From Thermoplasmata archaeon (GTDB taxonomy: Archaea; Thermoplasmatota; Thermoplasmata; Thermoplasmatales; Thermoplasmataceae), in contig JAKAAK010000059.1 in the NCBI GenBank assembly GCA_021797025.1, positions 1 to 13,436 on the forward strand: DNA of 13,436 nucleotides, in the 5' to 3' direction. The notes under the pieces are model-generated. The model did no database searches, had not been told where the DNA came from, and was given only the letters and a program-made list of their open reading frames with translations. Shown piece by piece: positions 1-7,283 of the stretch (positions are counted from its first letter, which is position 1; every line of letters begins with the position of its first letter). A program made the translations under genes and the position numbers.

Positions 1-139
1 AGGAAAGTTTTTTCAGATCGCCGAATTGAAAACCATCCGTTGGCTCCTTTGTATAATAAAAATCCGGGAATATTGATTTTAATGAGTCTATCAATGTGGT
101 CTTTCCCGATCCGTCTATCCCCTCCACGGTTATGAACAT
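1..139 (-). CDS. tmk: Thymidylate kinase, N-terminal part (cut by window edge)
   Basis: Translating the minus strand from the ATG at 139-137 gives an open frame of 46 codons that runs off the window. It begins MFITVEGIDGSGKTT, and the P-loop GIDGSGKTT lies at residues 7-15. About 20 residues further is YTKEPTDG, which corresponds to the TxEP segment of thymidylate kinases. The enzyme phosphorylates dTMP to dTDP with ATP in the cytoplasm, for DNA precursor synthesis. The start at 139 is supported by the family's usual N-terminus and by a TATA-like element centred 25 nt upstream. The gene is divergent from the HTH-CBS gene, with 95 nt between their start codons. The LID region and C-terminus are outside the window, so nothing can be said about completeness. 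Confidence 0.88.
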   Translation of the reverse strand, partial: MFITVEGIDGSGKTTLIDSLKSIFPDFYYTKEPTDGFQFGDLKKLS

Positions 140-159
140 TATAAGGATATTTTCAAGGA

Positions 160-168
160 TTATAAATT
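160..168 (-). promoter_or_regulatory. TATA box of the tmk gene
   Basis: On the minus strand this reads AATTTATAA, centred 25 nt upstream of the tmk ATG at 139. That distance implies transcription starting at or next to the start codon, a leaderless mRNA. No ribosome-binding sequence is visible between box and ATG. Confidence 0.5.
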
Positions 169-234
169 ATTATTTATCTGAAATAGTATTATAAACTTAA
201 ATAATTATTAATAGTAATTAATTATATCAATTAA

Positions 235-813
235 ATGCTTCCTAGTATTGAAGAATTAAGAAAAATGCGCAAATCACTGGGTATAAGTCAGAAGGAACTT
301 GCACGGATCAGTGGAGTAAGCCAGTCCTATATTGCACGGCTGGAAAAGGGAGAAATAAACCCTGCATATGACAAGGTAAGGAAGATATTTGAATACCTGA
401 ATACATCTGGCAACCGCGCAAAGGATATAGATATAAAGGCTGAATTTATCATGACAAAGGATGTAGATACATGTGAAATGAATGATTCAATAATATCCGC
501 ATTGAATAAAATGAGGGAAAAAGGTTATTCACAGCTGCCTGTTGTAACATCGGATAAACGTATAATAGGAACAATTACTGAATCGGACATCAATGATATG
601 CTAATAAAGGGAACAAGCATAGAGTCACTAAAACTTTTAACAGTTAAAAAGGTAATGGGCAAGGTTCTGCCGCAGCTGGATAAAAATAGCCCCATATCAA
701 TGATATATCCACTTTTAAAATATTCCAACGCTGTTTTAATACTGGACGGGGCTGAGCTGAAGGGAATAATTACAAAGGCTGATGTACTGAAGGCAGTTGA
801 AACTTATGGGTAA
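235..813 (+). CDS. HTH (Xre-type) regulator with a CBS-domain pair
   Basis: This 192-residue protein is a predicted DNA-binding regulator with a ligand-sensing tail. Residues 5-56 form a Cro/C1-type helix-turn-helix (LGISQKELARISGVSQSYIARLEKG). Residues about 65-190 form two CBS domains, each with the usual hydrophobic strand followed by a G-x-I/T-T-x-x-D motif (IIGTITESDIND and LKGIITKADVLKA). CBS pairs commonly bind adenine nucleotides or related ligands, so the protein may link transcription to energy state; that is inference. The start is ATG 235. A T/A-rich TATA-like stretch sits at 197-206, slightly farther away than in other genes here, so a short leader is possible. The 3' end overlaps carS by 8 nt, suggesting co-transcription and perhaps translational coupling. 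The operator is not known and I saw no clear palindrome in the upstream region. Confidence 0.85.
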   Translation: MLPSIEELRKMRKSLGISQKELARISGVSQSYIARLEKGEINPAYDKVRKIFEYLNTSGNRAKDIDIKAEFIMTKDVDTCEMNDSIISALNKMREKGYSQLPVVTSDKRIIGTITESDINDMLIKGTSIESLKLLTVKKVMGKVLPQLDKNSPISMIYPLLKYSNAVLILDGAELKGIITKADVLKAVETYG

Positions 814-1363
814 TATCATACTTTTTACAATATATGGGATAATACTTTTTGCACCTGCGTTCATTGCAAATCCCGGAGCGGTGATTACCGGAGGCCATTT
901 TGTAATTGACAGGGGCAGAACGTATAAGGGGAAAAGAATACTGGGAGATGGGAAATCATGGTCAGGATTTATCGGCGGGTCCCTCATTGGGATTCTATCG
1001 GGAATCATAATATATTATGCTGTACATTTACTGAATATACCATATCCGGATTACGGGAAGAACCTCCTTGATGCAGTTCTTGTACTCATACCCATGAGTT
1101 TCGGGTCACTTTTAGGTGATATTACAGGGTCATTCATAAAGAGAAGGATAGGCATGAAACGCGGGGCAAAGGGATCAATACTTGATCAGTGGCCCTTTGT
1201 TGTGGTATCATTTCTGATGGTTTTTATATTCGCAAGGCATTTTTTCATGTCCATTTACGGTGATTTATTACCGGTGATTGTAATACTAGTTATAACACCG
1301 CCCATACACAGGGGTGTAAATATACTTGCATACAAATTTAAAATGAAGGATGTCCCATGGTAA
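806..1363 (+). CDS. carS: CDP-archaeol synthase (DUF46 family)
   Basis: This integral membrane enzyme transfers CMP from CTP to unsaturated archaetidic acid (2,3-digeranylgeranylglycerol phosphate), giving CDP-archaeol, the precursor for polar head-group attachment. It is the archaeal counterpart of CdsA. Family marks are clear: PAFIANPGAV near residues 17-26, IDRGRTYKGKRILGDGKSW at 34-52, FGSLLGDITGSFIKRR at 99-114, then KRGAKGSILDQWPF to residue 131 and a C-terminal PPIHRGVN. Several hydrophobic segments alternate with these polar loops, as expected. I chose ATG 806 (185 residues), not the in-frame TTG at 797, because it gives a normal N-terminus. It overlaps the regulator gene by 8 nt, and the 3' end overlaps pth2 by 7 nt. 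Only a weak purine-rich site precedes it, so translation may depend on re-initiation from the upstream gene. Confidence 0.92.
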   Translation: MGNIILFTIYGIILFAPAFIANPGAVITGGHFVIDRGRTYKGKRILGDGKSWSGFIGGSLIGILSGIIIYYAVHLLNIPYPDYGKNLLDAVLVLIPMSFGSLLGDITGSFIKRRIGMKRGAKGSILDQWPFVVVSFLMVFIFARHFFMSIYGDLLPVIVILVITPPIHRGVNILAYKFKMKDVPW

Positions 1364-1707
1364 AAATGGTTATTGCTGTAAGAAAAGACCTCGCGATGGG
1401 GAAGGGGAAAATTGCTGCACAGGTAGCGCATGCTGCGGTTGCATGTACCCTTATTTCCATGAAAAAAAACAAGAAGATGTTCAATGAATGGTATGCTACA
1501 GGTCAGAAGAAGGTTGTTGTGAAGGTGGACAGCCTTCAGGAAATATATAAAATCAAGGAAGAATGCAAAATTCAGGGAGTAATCAGCGAAACAATTATGG
1601 ACGCAGGCCTTACTCAGATTATTCCGGGAACAATCACATGTATAGGCATCGGCCCCGACGAAGATGATCTGCTTGACCAGATAACAGGGGATTATGCCTT
1701 GCTTTGA
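1357..1707 (+). CDS. pth2: Peptidyl-tRNA hydrolase, Pth2 type
   Basis: Pth2 releases peptides from peptidyl-tRNAs that drop off the ribosome, recycling tRNA; archaea use this type and not the bacterial Pth. The 116-residue length is normal. Visible family motifs are the N-terminal strand MVIAVRKDLAMGKGKIAAQVAHAAV with Lys18 and the probable catalytic His25, the KKVVVKVDS strand near residues 51-59, and DAGLTQIIPGT followed by the IGIGPDEDD segment with Asp101. The C-terminus ends at residue 116, as is usual for the family. The ATG at 1357 overlaps the carS stop, and a GGATG at 1347-1351 may act as ribosome-binding site. It is the last gene of the regulator-carS-pth2 group; the next gene has its own promoter. 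Confidence 0.95.
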   Translation: MVKMVIAVRKDLAMGKGKIAAQVAHAAVACTLISMKKNKKMFNEWYATGQKKVVVKVDSLQEIYKIKEECKIQGVISETIMDAGLTQIIPGTITCIGIGPDEDDLLDQITGDYALL

Positions 1708-1738
1708 TTCGTCACTCTGTACCATTTCATAGAAAAAC

Positions 1739-1746
1739 ATATATAA
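1739..1746 (+). promoter_or_regulatory. TATA box of the DUF763 gene
   Basis: ATATATAA is centred about 25 nt before the GTG at 1767, and no Shine-Dalgarno follows. The geometry fits a leaderless transcript that starts at the GTG, and it supports that unusual start codon. Confidence 0.6.
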
Positions 1747-1766
1747 CGTCCTGAAAATATCATACC

Positions 1767-2825
1767 GTGGAAAACCATGGTTCCTCTATTCTACCCCTGC
1801 ATTACGGCCATCCTCCGGAGTATCTCTATAAGAGAATGGTTAAACTCGGTGGCATTATTTCCGATATAATAATACAGAATTATGGAGATGATTTCTATCT
1901 CAACAGGCTTGCAGACCCGTTCTGGTTCCATTCACTATCACTGGCCATCGGCTTTGACTGGAATTCCAGCGGGACTACCACGGCAACACTTGGAGCCCTG
2001 AAGGAATATATAAACAGGGGTGACAGCATAAAAATACTTGGTGGCAAGGGCAGGCACATGGGAACATTGAAGCAGGAGTTTGATGCCCTTGAAAAGGAAG
2101 GCAATATAGCCTCCGGTAAAATTGAAAGAATCAGAAAGGATGCAAAAGTAATAGGGAAAGTTGATGAAAAACTCCTGCAGGATGGATTCAACCTCTATAT
2201 GCAGTTCATAATAATGGATTACAATGGAAATTATACAATTATAAACCAGGGCATGAACTCAAAATCACGCCTGGCAAGAAGATACCACTGGAAAAACAGT
2301 AATAGAAATCTATACAATGATGGAAGAAACGGCATTTCCGGGTTTGAGAATGCAATAGATCTGGATTTATCCACAGAAAAAAGCCGGAAAAACAGAAACG
2401 GCATTATAGACGTTATCAAGGACAATCCATTGAAATACAGCAGGCAGCGATCACTGGATAATTTTATGGAGTCTGCGCCTGCGCTTGATGTTAACTATAA
2501 AATTGACTGGGGTAGGATGAGGGAACTCTATGAATACAATCCCGGGACCTTCGAAGAACTGATGAATATTCCTGGACTCCAAAAATCAACAATACGTGCA
2601 TTATCATATATATCAGAAATTATCTATGGGGAGGCACCGTCCTTTGTTGACCCGGTAAAATTCTCATTCTGCCTGGGGGGAAAGGACGGTGTGCCAAAAC
2701 CTGTCAATACCGGTGATTATGATAAGGCCATTGATTTCTACAGGGAAATTCTGAAGGGCAATAAATACTACGGTGAAATATCAAAACGCCTGGCAAAACT
2801 CGGTTACAATCATTCATCACATTGA
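1767..2825 (+). CDS. DUF763 family protein with C-terminal helix-hairpin-helix-like region
   Basis: The function is unknown; this 352-residue protein matches the DUF763 family found in many archaea and some thermophilic bacteria. Recognisable blocks are LPLHYGHPPEYLYKRMVKL (residues 9-27), DPFWFHSL and GFDWNSSGTTTATLGALKE (50-80), then QGMN-x-KSRLARRYHW in the middle. The C-terminal block contains NPGTFEELMNIPGLQKSTIRAL, DPVKFSFCLGGKDGVPKPV. The 'L-x-x-I-P-G-L-x-x-x-T-I-R-A-L' segment looks like a helix-hairpin-helix, which suggests nucleic-acid binding; that is inference from the motif only. The GTG start gives the usual family N-terminus and sits 25 nt after a TATA box. No partner gene is overlapped on either side; 59 nt separate it from pth2. 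Confidence 0.82.
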   Translation: MENHGSSILPLHYGHPPEYLYKRMVKLGGIISDIIIQNYGDDFYLNRLADPFWFHSLSLAIGFDWNSSGTTTATLGALKEYINRGDSIKILGGKGRHMGTLKQEFDALEKEGNIASGKIERIRKDAKVIGKVDEKLLQDGFNLYMQFIIMDYNGNYTIINQGMNSKSRLARRYHWKNSNRNLYNDGRNGISGFENAIDLDLSTEKSRKNRNGIIDVIKDNPLKYSRQRSLDNFMESAPALDVNYKIDWGRMRELYEYNPGTFEELMNIPGLQKSTIRALSYISEIIYGEAPSFVDPVKFSFCLGGKDGVPKPVNTGDYDKAIDFYREILKGNKYYGEISKRLAKLGYNHSSH

Positions 2826-2925
2826 ATAATGATCAGTTCAGGATTCATTGAAAAGCTTCCACGAAATTAAAAAAATCTATGGTTTTCGGGAAAATATTAA
2901 TAATGTAAAAACCAATCCCACTAGC

Positions 2926-4881
2926 ATGGTTACAGTATCGATAGACATAGGCGGGACATTTACTGATATTATCATAATAGATGGTGAAATACACTATTAT
3001 AAGGTTCCCACGACACCTGCAAACCCGGAACAGGCAGTTATGGAGGGATTGAGCAAATATCTCCATAATGACATTGATGAGTTTATACATGCCACAACGA
3101 TTGCAACAAATTCTCTTCTCGGGCAATATGGGCTTGAGCTCCCCAAGACCGCACTTATTACTACCAAGGGTTTCAGGGACGTAATTGAGATAGGCAGGCA
3201 GAACAGGCCGGAATTATATAATCTGGATTTCCACCGGCCCAAAACCCTTATACCGCCGAAATTGAGATATGAGGCAAATGAACGAACGGATGTTAATGGA
3301 AATTTGATCACAAAACTTGATACAGATACTATGGAAAATGTTAAAAATTCCCTTATAAAAAGCAAGGTCAAATCTATAGCCATATGCTTTTTGCATTCAT
3401 ATATGAATCCGGAAAATGAGATCAATATGAAAAACTACCTTTCAGAGTACTTTGATAATATATCGATATCATACGGTGTATCACCGGAGCCACGTGAATA
3501 TGAAAGAACCTCAACAACGGTGGTCAATGCAGTTCTCATGCCCGTTGTATCCGGCTATCTCAAAAGGTTGAAATCTGTACTGGACAAATTCGGATCTCCG
3601 GAAATAAATATGATGTCCAATGCAGGAGGCCTTGTATCCGTGGACGAGGTAATAAAAAAACCGGTCAACATAATAGAATCAGGCCCGGCTGCTGGTGTAA
3701 TCGCGGCCAGTGAATTTTCCTCCATACTGGGGGTAGACAAAGTCATCAGTTTCGACATGGGAGGGACAACATCCAAGGCAGGCACGGTAATACACCATAA
3801 TGTGGACATTACCGCGGAATATGAGGTCGGTGGATCATCACACCACGGCAGGATAGTAAAGGGATCCGGCTATCCGGTTAGGTTTCCCTTCATCGATCTT
3901 TCGGAGGTATCCTCAGGGGGCGGCACAGTAATATGGAAGGATAAAACAGGTGCACTGAATATAGGGCCAATGAGTGCAGGGTCAGAGCCAGGGCCTGTGG
4001 CATACAACCGTGGAGGGAAGGAGCCAACGCTAACGGATTCAAATCTTGTAATGGGAATTATAAATGATAAAATGTCAGGCTCTGATAAAATACTCAGGAA
4101 GGATCTCGCACTGAAGGCCCTGGAAAAACTGGGCAATCCATATGAGGTTGCGGAATCTGCCATAAAACTTGCAAACCTTGAAATGGCAAGGGCAATAAGG
4201 CTTGTCACTGTAGAAAGGGGACTCGATCCTGCAGAATTTACCCTGTTCGGATTCGGTGGTGCTGGACCGCAGGTCACAATGCCAGTAGCAGATGAACTGG
4301 GAATAAAAAATGTGATAATACCCCCAGAACCGGGTGTATTCAGCGCGCTCGGATTGATGCTTGCGGATATAAAATACGAGGCAAGAATGTCATATCCGGA
4401 AGATCTGGAAGCCGGATTCAGGGAGCTGGAGGAGAAGCTTCAATATATGGTAAAGGACCCGGAATTCCTCAGATATGCAGATTGCAGGTACGTTGGTCAG
4501 GGATCAGAACTCACAATTCCTGTTGAGGTGCCAGAAAAGGAAAAGATAGTAGAAGATTTTACAGACACCCATAACAGAACATTCGGGTTCACCCTGGAAA
4601 GGCCTGTAGAGATACTTACAATAAGGGTATTTGCAGTTAAAAAGAGAATAAAGCCCGATGTTAGATCAGGTAAAAACATGGAAAATAAACCAGTTGAAAG
4701 AAAGATATACATAAACGGGAACTGGGAAACCGTTAATGTTTACCTCAGGGACGCATTGCCGGTAAGGGAGGAAATAATGGGCCCTGCCGTAATAGAAGAA
4801 GATGGATCAAGCACCTTTGTGCCTCCTAACTGGAAGATATTCCGTGGAGAAAATAATGAATTAAGGGCGGTGAGATTATGA
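2926..4881 (+). CDS. hyuA: HyuA-type ATP-dependent subunit (hydantoinase/oxoprolinase/acetone carboxylase superfamily)
   Basis: This 651-residue protein is the ATP-using, actin/HSP70-fold subunit of an N-methylhydantoinase/5-oxoprolinase/carboxylase-type enzyme. Motifs in order are SIDIGGTFTD (5-14), HATTIATNSLL (55-65), KGFRDVIEIGRQNRP (81-95), SPEPREYERTSTTVVNA (186-202), MSNAGGL (230-236), ESGPAAGV (251-258), SFDMGGTTSK (275-284), VSSGGGT (328-334), AGSEPGPVAY (351-360), LTDSNLVMG (369-377), FGFGGAGPQ (441-449) and PGVFSALGLMLAD (469-481). A C-terminal domain begins near 518. The substrate cannot be read from sequence; hydantoins, 5-oxoproline or a ketone carboxylation are all possible. 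A longer frame from TTG 2848 exists, but the 26 extra residues are not family-like, and ATG 2926 starts directly at the phosphate-1 strand. A TATA-like AAATATTAA lies at about 2892-2900. The stop overlaps hyuB as ATGA. Confidence 0.88.
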   Translation: MVTVSIDIGGTFTDIIIIDGEIHYYKVPTTPANPEQAVMEGLSKYLHNDIDEFIHATTIATNSLLGQYGLELPKTALITTKGFRDVIEIGRQNRPELYNLDFHRPKTLIPPKLRYEANERTDVNGNLITKLDTDTMENVKNSLIKSKVKSIAICFLHSYMNPENEINMKNYLSEYFDNISISYGVSPEPREYERTSTTVVNAVLMPVVSGYLKRLKSVLDKFGSPEINMMSNAGGLVSVDEVIKKPVNIIESGPAAGVIAASEFSSILGVDKVISFDMGGTTSKAGTVIHHNVDITAEYEVGGSSHHGRIVKGSGYPVRFPFIDLSEVSSGGGTVIWKDKTGALNIGPMSAGSEPGPVAYNRGGKEPTLTDSNLVMGIINDKMSGSDKILRKDLALKALEKLGNPYEVAESAIKLANLEMARAIRLVTVERGLDPAEFTLFGFGGAGPQVTMPVADELGIKNVIIPPEPGVFSALGLMLADIKYEARMSYPEDLEAGFRELEEKLQYMVKDPEFLRYADCRYVGQGSELTIPVEVPEKEKIVEDFTDTHNRTFGFTLERPVEILTIRVFAVKKRIKPDVRSGKNMENKPVERKIYINGNWETVNVYLRDALPVREEIMGPAVIEEDGSSTFVPPNWKIFRGENNELRAVRL

Positions 4882-6410
4882 CAGACTGGGAAATAATAGG
4901 AAAGGCTACACAATTTATTGCAGAGGAGATGGGAGTTGCACTGAAGAGATCGGCCATTTCTCCAAATATACGGGAGAGAATGGATCACAGCTGTGCTGTT
5001 ATTGATGCTGATGGCAGAATTATTGCACAGGCTGAACATATACCGGTGCATCTCGGATCGTTCAAAATCGGATCTAAAAATATTATCAACTATATGCATG
5101 AACACCGCATTGCATTAAAGGAAGACGAAATGCTGATAACAAATGATCCCTATATATCGGGAACGCATCTCAATGATGTTACAATAATCGCCCCGGTATA
5201 TGACAAGGGAAAAATATTCTGCTATGTTATAAACAAAGCCCATAATGTCGATGTTGGTGGCCCCGTTTTCGGTAGCCTGAATCCTGATGCAAGAAATCTA
5301 TATCAGGAAGGGCTCATTATACCACCCGTGATCATTACCCCGGACATAATCAAAATGATTCTGGCAAATTTCAAGGATCCGGAAACAGCCAGGGGTGATC
5401 TCAATGCGCAGATATCTGCAAATAAAATGGGGATCAGCAGAATAAAGGAATTAAAATCCAAATACGGCGCTGAAGAAATACTTACATCGTGGAATTCACT
5501 TATAGATCATTCCCGTGAGCTTTCACTTATGGCATTGAAAGCATGGAAGCCGGGAGAGTATGCTGCAGAAGATTATCTTGAAATGGGCGTTATAAAAATA
5601 AATATTGACATCAATCTGAAAATAAGTGAAAAGGGAGTTATCGCAGATTTCGAAGGGACACACGGTGAAATTGAATACCCCTTGAATGCCGTTGAAGGTG
5701 TAACATTTTCTGCTGTGGCATATGCCATAAGGAGTGCTATGCGCTATTCTATACCGACAAATGATGGATTCTACTCTATTATAACAATAAAGGCACCGCA
5801 GAGATCTCTCGTAAACCCGGAGAAAAATTATCCTGTTTCAGGTGGAAATGTGGAAACCACGCAGAGAATAGCGGATGTCACACTGAGGGCACTGAGTGAA
5901 TTCCTGGATTACATACCGGCTGCATCCTCTGGAACAATGATGAATTTAATGCTTGGTGGGAAACTCGGAAACAAATACTGGTCATACTATGAAACAATAG
6001 GTGGTGGAAATGGCGGGAGATATGACTCCAACGGGGAATCAGGAATACATAGCAATATGACAAATACCCTGAATACGCCGGTGGAAATAGCCGAAAAAGA
6101 ATATCCTTTCTTCTTCACAAGGAATAATCTAAGGAAGAACAGCTATGGAAAAGGGCAGTTCCACGGTGGCGAGGGAATAGTAAGATCATTCAGGGTCAGA
6201 AGCAGGACTTATATTTCTGTTATAGCCGATAGATTCATAATACCTCCATGGGGATTGCACGGTGGATTTCCCGGAAAAACCGGTAAACTATACATAATAA
6301 GCAATGGCCGGAAAAAATCCATGCCCAGCAAGTTTTCATCCGTACTGGAGGAAAATGATGAAGTGATAGTTGAAACTCCGGGAGGGGCAGCATACGGGGA
6401 AAAACAGTAA
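4878..6410 (+). CDS. hyuB: HyuB-type catalytic subunit of the hydantoinase/carboxylase superfamily
   Basis: This 510-residue protein is the partner of HyuA. Conserved features are SPNIRERMDHSCAVID (28-43), AQAEHIPVHLGS (50-61), TNDPYISGTHLNDVT (88-102), KAHNVDVGG (120-128), then GDLNAQI, PLNAVEG, a YYETIGGGNGGRYDSNG block and HGGEG near residue 420. His97, Asp100 and His122 keep the H-x2-D and +25 His spacing that I recall for the metal ligands of the acetone carboxylase alpha subunit. The residue after His122 is Asn, where relatives often have a second His. The ATG overlaps the hyuA stop by 4 nt and is preceded by GGTGA at 4869-4873, so the pair is translationally coupled. No third carboxylase subunit, permease or racemase lies beside the pair. 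The stop is followed by a T-rich run. Confidence 0.88.
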   Translation: MTDWEIIGKATQFIAEEMGVALKRSAISPNIRERMDHSCAVIDADGRIIAQAEHIPVHLGSFKIGSKNIINYMHEHRIALKEDEMLITNDPYISGTHLNDVTIIAPVYDKGKIFCYVINKAHNVDVGGPVFGSLNPDARNLYQEGLIIPPVIITPDIIKMILANFKDPETARGDLNAQISANKMGISRIKELKSKYGAEEILTSWNSLIDHSRELSLMALKAWKPGEYAAEDYLEMGVIKINIDINLKISEKGVIADFEGTHGEIEYPLNAVEGVTFSAVAYAIRSAMRYSIPTNDGFYSIITIKAPQRSLVNPEKNYPVSGGNVETTQRIADVTLRALSEFLDYIPAASSGTMMNLMLGGKLGNKYWSYYETIGGGNGGRYDSNGESGIHSNMTNTLNTPVEIAEKEYPFFFTRNNLRKNSYGKGQFHGGEGIVRSFRVRSRTYISVIADRFIIPPWGLHGGFPGKTGKLYIISNGRKKSMPSKFSSVLEENDEVIVETPGGAAYGEKQ

Positions 6411-6421
6411 TTATCTTTTTA
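6408..6421 (+). terminator. T-rich terminator after hyuB
   Basis: The hyuB stop runs into TTATCTTTTTAT. Archaeal RNA polymerase terminates at oligo-T stretches without needing a hairpin, so this is a plausible end for the hyuAB transcript. Assigned by base composition only. Confidence 0.35.
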
Positions 6422-6436
6422 TACCCTTCAATTCAT

Positions 6437-6503
6437 AATTTTATATAATGATTTAAAAATCAGTTCTCAGCCAGTGTATATACGCAATACCGAATTTTAT
6501 ATA
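6437..6503 (+). promoter_or_regulatory. Promoter region of xthA with two identical TATA boxes
   Basis: The 11-mer AATTTTATATA occurs at 6437-6447 and again at 6493-6503, 56 nt apart. The second copy is centred 25 nt before the xthA ATG at 6524, with no Shine-Dalgarno following, and fits a leaderless start. Between them lies the palindrome GTATATAC (6476-6483). The upstream copy could drive a second, leadered transcript starting near 6465-6470; that is inference. Confidence 0.55.
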
Positions 6504-6523
6504 CAAAATCACAATTCTAATTC

Positions 6524-7279
6524 ATGAAAATTATGTCCTGGAATGTCAATGGTTTGAGAGCTGCAATCAAAAATGGAATTACTGATGTATTGCAAAGTGA
6601 GAATCCTGATATTGTCCTGATGCAGGAGGTAAAGGTGGATAAAATAAACATTCCGGAGGAAATACATCATCTGGGATATAAAATATATATAAATTCGGCA
6701 GATAAGAAGGGATACAGCGGCACCATGGCCCTGACAAAGGACGATCCGGTAAAGTACTCAGAGGGCATTGGCAACCCGAAGTTCGACTCTGAGGGGAGGA
6801 CGCAGACACTGGAATACGAAAACTTTTACCTTATCAATTCATATTTCCCCAATTCCCAGCACGGGCTCCCGAGACTTGATTTCAAGCTGGAATTCAATAA
6901 GGAGATACTCGCATATATGGATCGGTTAAAGGAAAAAAAACCTGTAATAGTCACAGGGGATTTCAATGTTGCACATCAGGAAATAGATATAGCGAGACCA
7001 AAAGGAAACGAGAAGAATCCGGGATTTACAGAGGAAGAAAGAAATTCCATGACAGAAATATTATCACATGGCTATGTTGATACATACAGATATTTCCATA
7101 AAGAACCGGGGCATTATTCATGGTGGTCATATAGATTCAATGCCAGGGAAAAGAATATAGGGTGGCGTATAGATTATTTTGTCGCCAGTGATAATTTCAT
7201 GGATCATATAGAGGATTCAAGGATACTGGAAAATGTTACGGGTTCAGACCATGCACCACTGGAACTTCTTATTAAATAA
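6524..7279 (+). CDS. xthA: Exodeoxyribonuclease III / AP endonuclease (Xth family)
   Basis: This 251-residue enzyme should cut DNA at abasic sites and trim 3' ends in base excision repair, using a divalent metal. All main active-site blocks of the ExoIII/APE1 family are present: SWNVNGLRA (5-13, Asn7), QEVK (34-37, metal ligand Glu35), the segment NSYFPN (105-110, Tyr107), TGDFNVAH (144-151, Asp146 and Asn148), WRIDYFVASD (214-223) and SDHAPL (241-246, Asp242-His243). The length is normal and there is no extra domain. ATG 6524 is supported by the family N-terminus and the TATA box about 25 nt upstream. The gene stands alone and its stop is only 4 nt from the end of the convergent Mo-enzyme gene, so its transcript probably ends inside that neighbour. 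Confidence 0.95.
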   Translation: MKIMSWNVNGLRAAIKNGITDVLQSENPDIVLMQEVKVDKINIPEEIHHLGYKIYINSADKKGYSGTMALTKDDPVKYSEGIGNPKFDSEGRTQTLEYENFYLINSYFPNSQHGLPRLDFKLEFNKEILAYMDRLKEKKPVIVTGDFNVAHQEIDIARPKGNEKNPGFTEEERNSMTEILSHGYVDTYRYFHKEPGHYSWWSYRFNAREKNIGWRIDYFVASDNFMDHIEDSRILENVTGSDHAPLELLIK

Positions 7280-7283
7280 TAAA

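Noticed and set aside
797..805. TTG start giving carS three more residues
   Set aside because: ATG 806 is a standard start and gives a normal N-terminus; the TTG has no ribosome-binding site.
1255..1740. 161-codon open frame on the minus strand
   Set aside because: It lies opposite carS and pth2, both strongly supported, and its Cys/His/Phe-rich translation is typical of an antisense shadow.
2848..2925. 26-residue N-terminal extension of HyuA from a TTG
   Set aside because: The extension is not like the family, and no TATA box lies at the right distance from TTG 2848. The protein's first conserved strand starts at ATG 2926.
6411..6523. Possible tRNA or small RNA in the largest gaps (also 2826-2925, 7893-8002, 10751-10858)
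   Set aside because: No cloverleaf, GGTTC-type T-loop or GC-rich hairpin is visible; all are A/T-rich promoter-like sequence.
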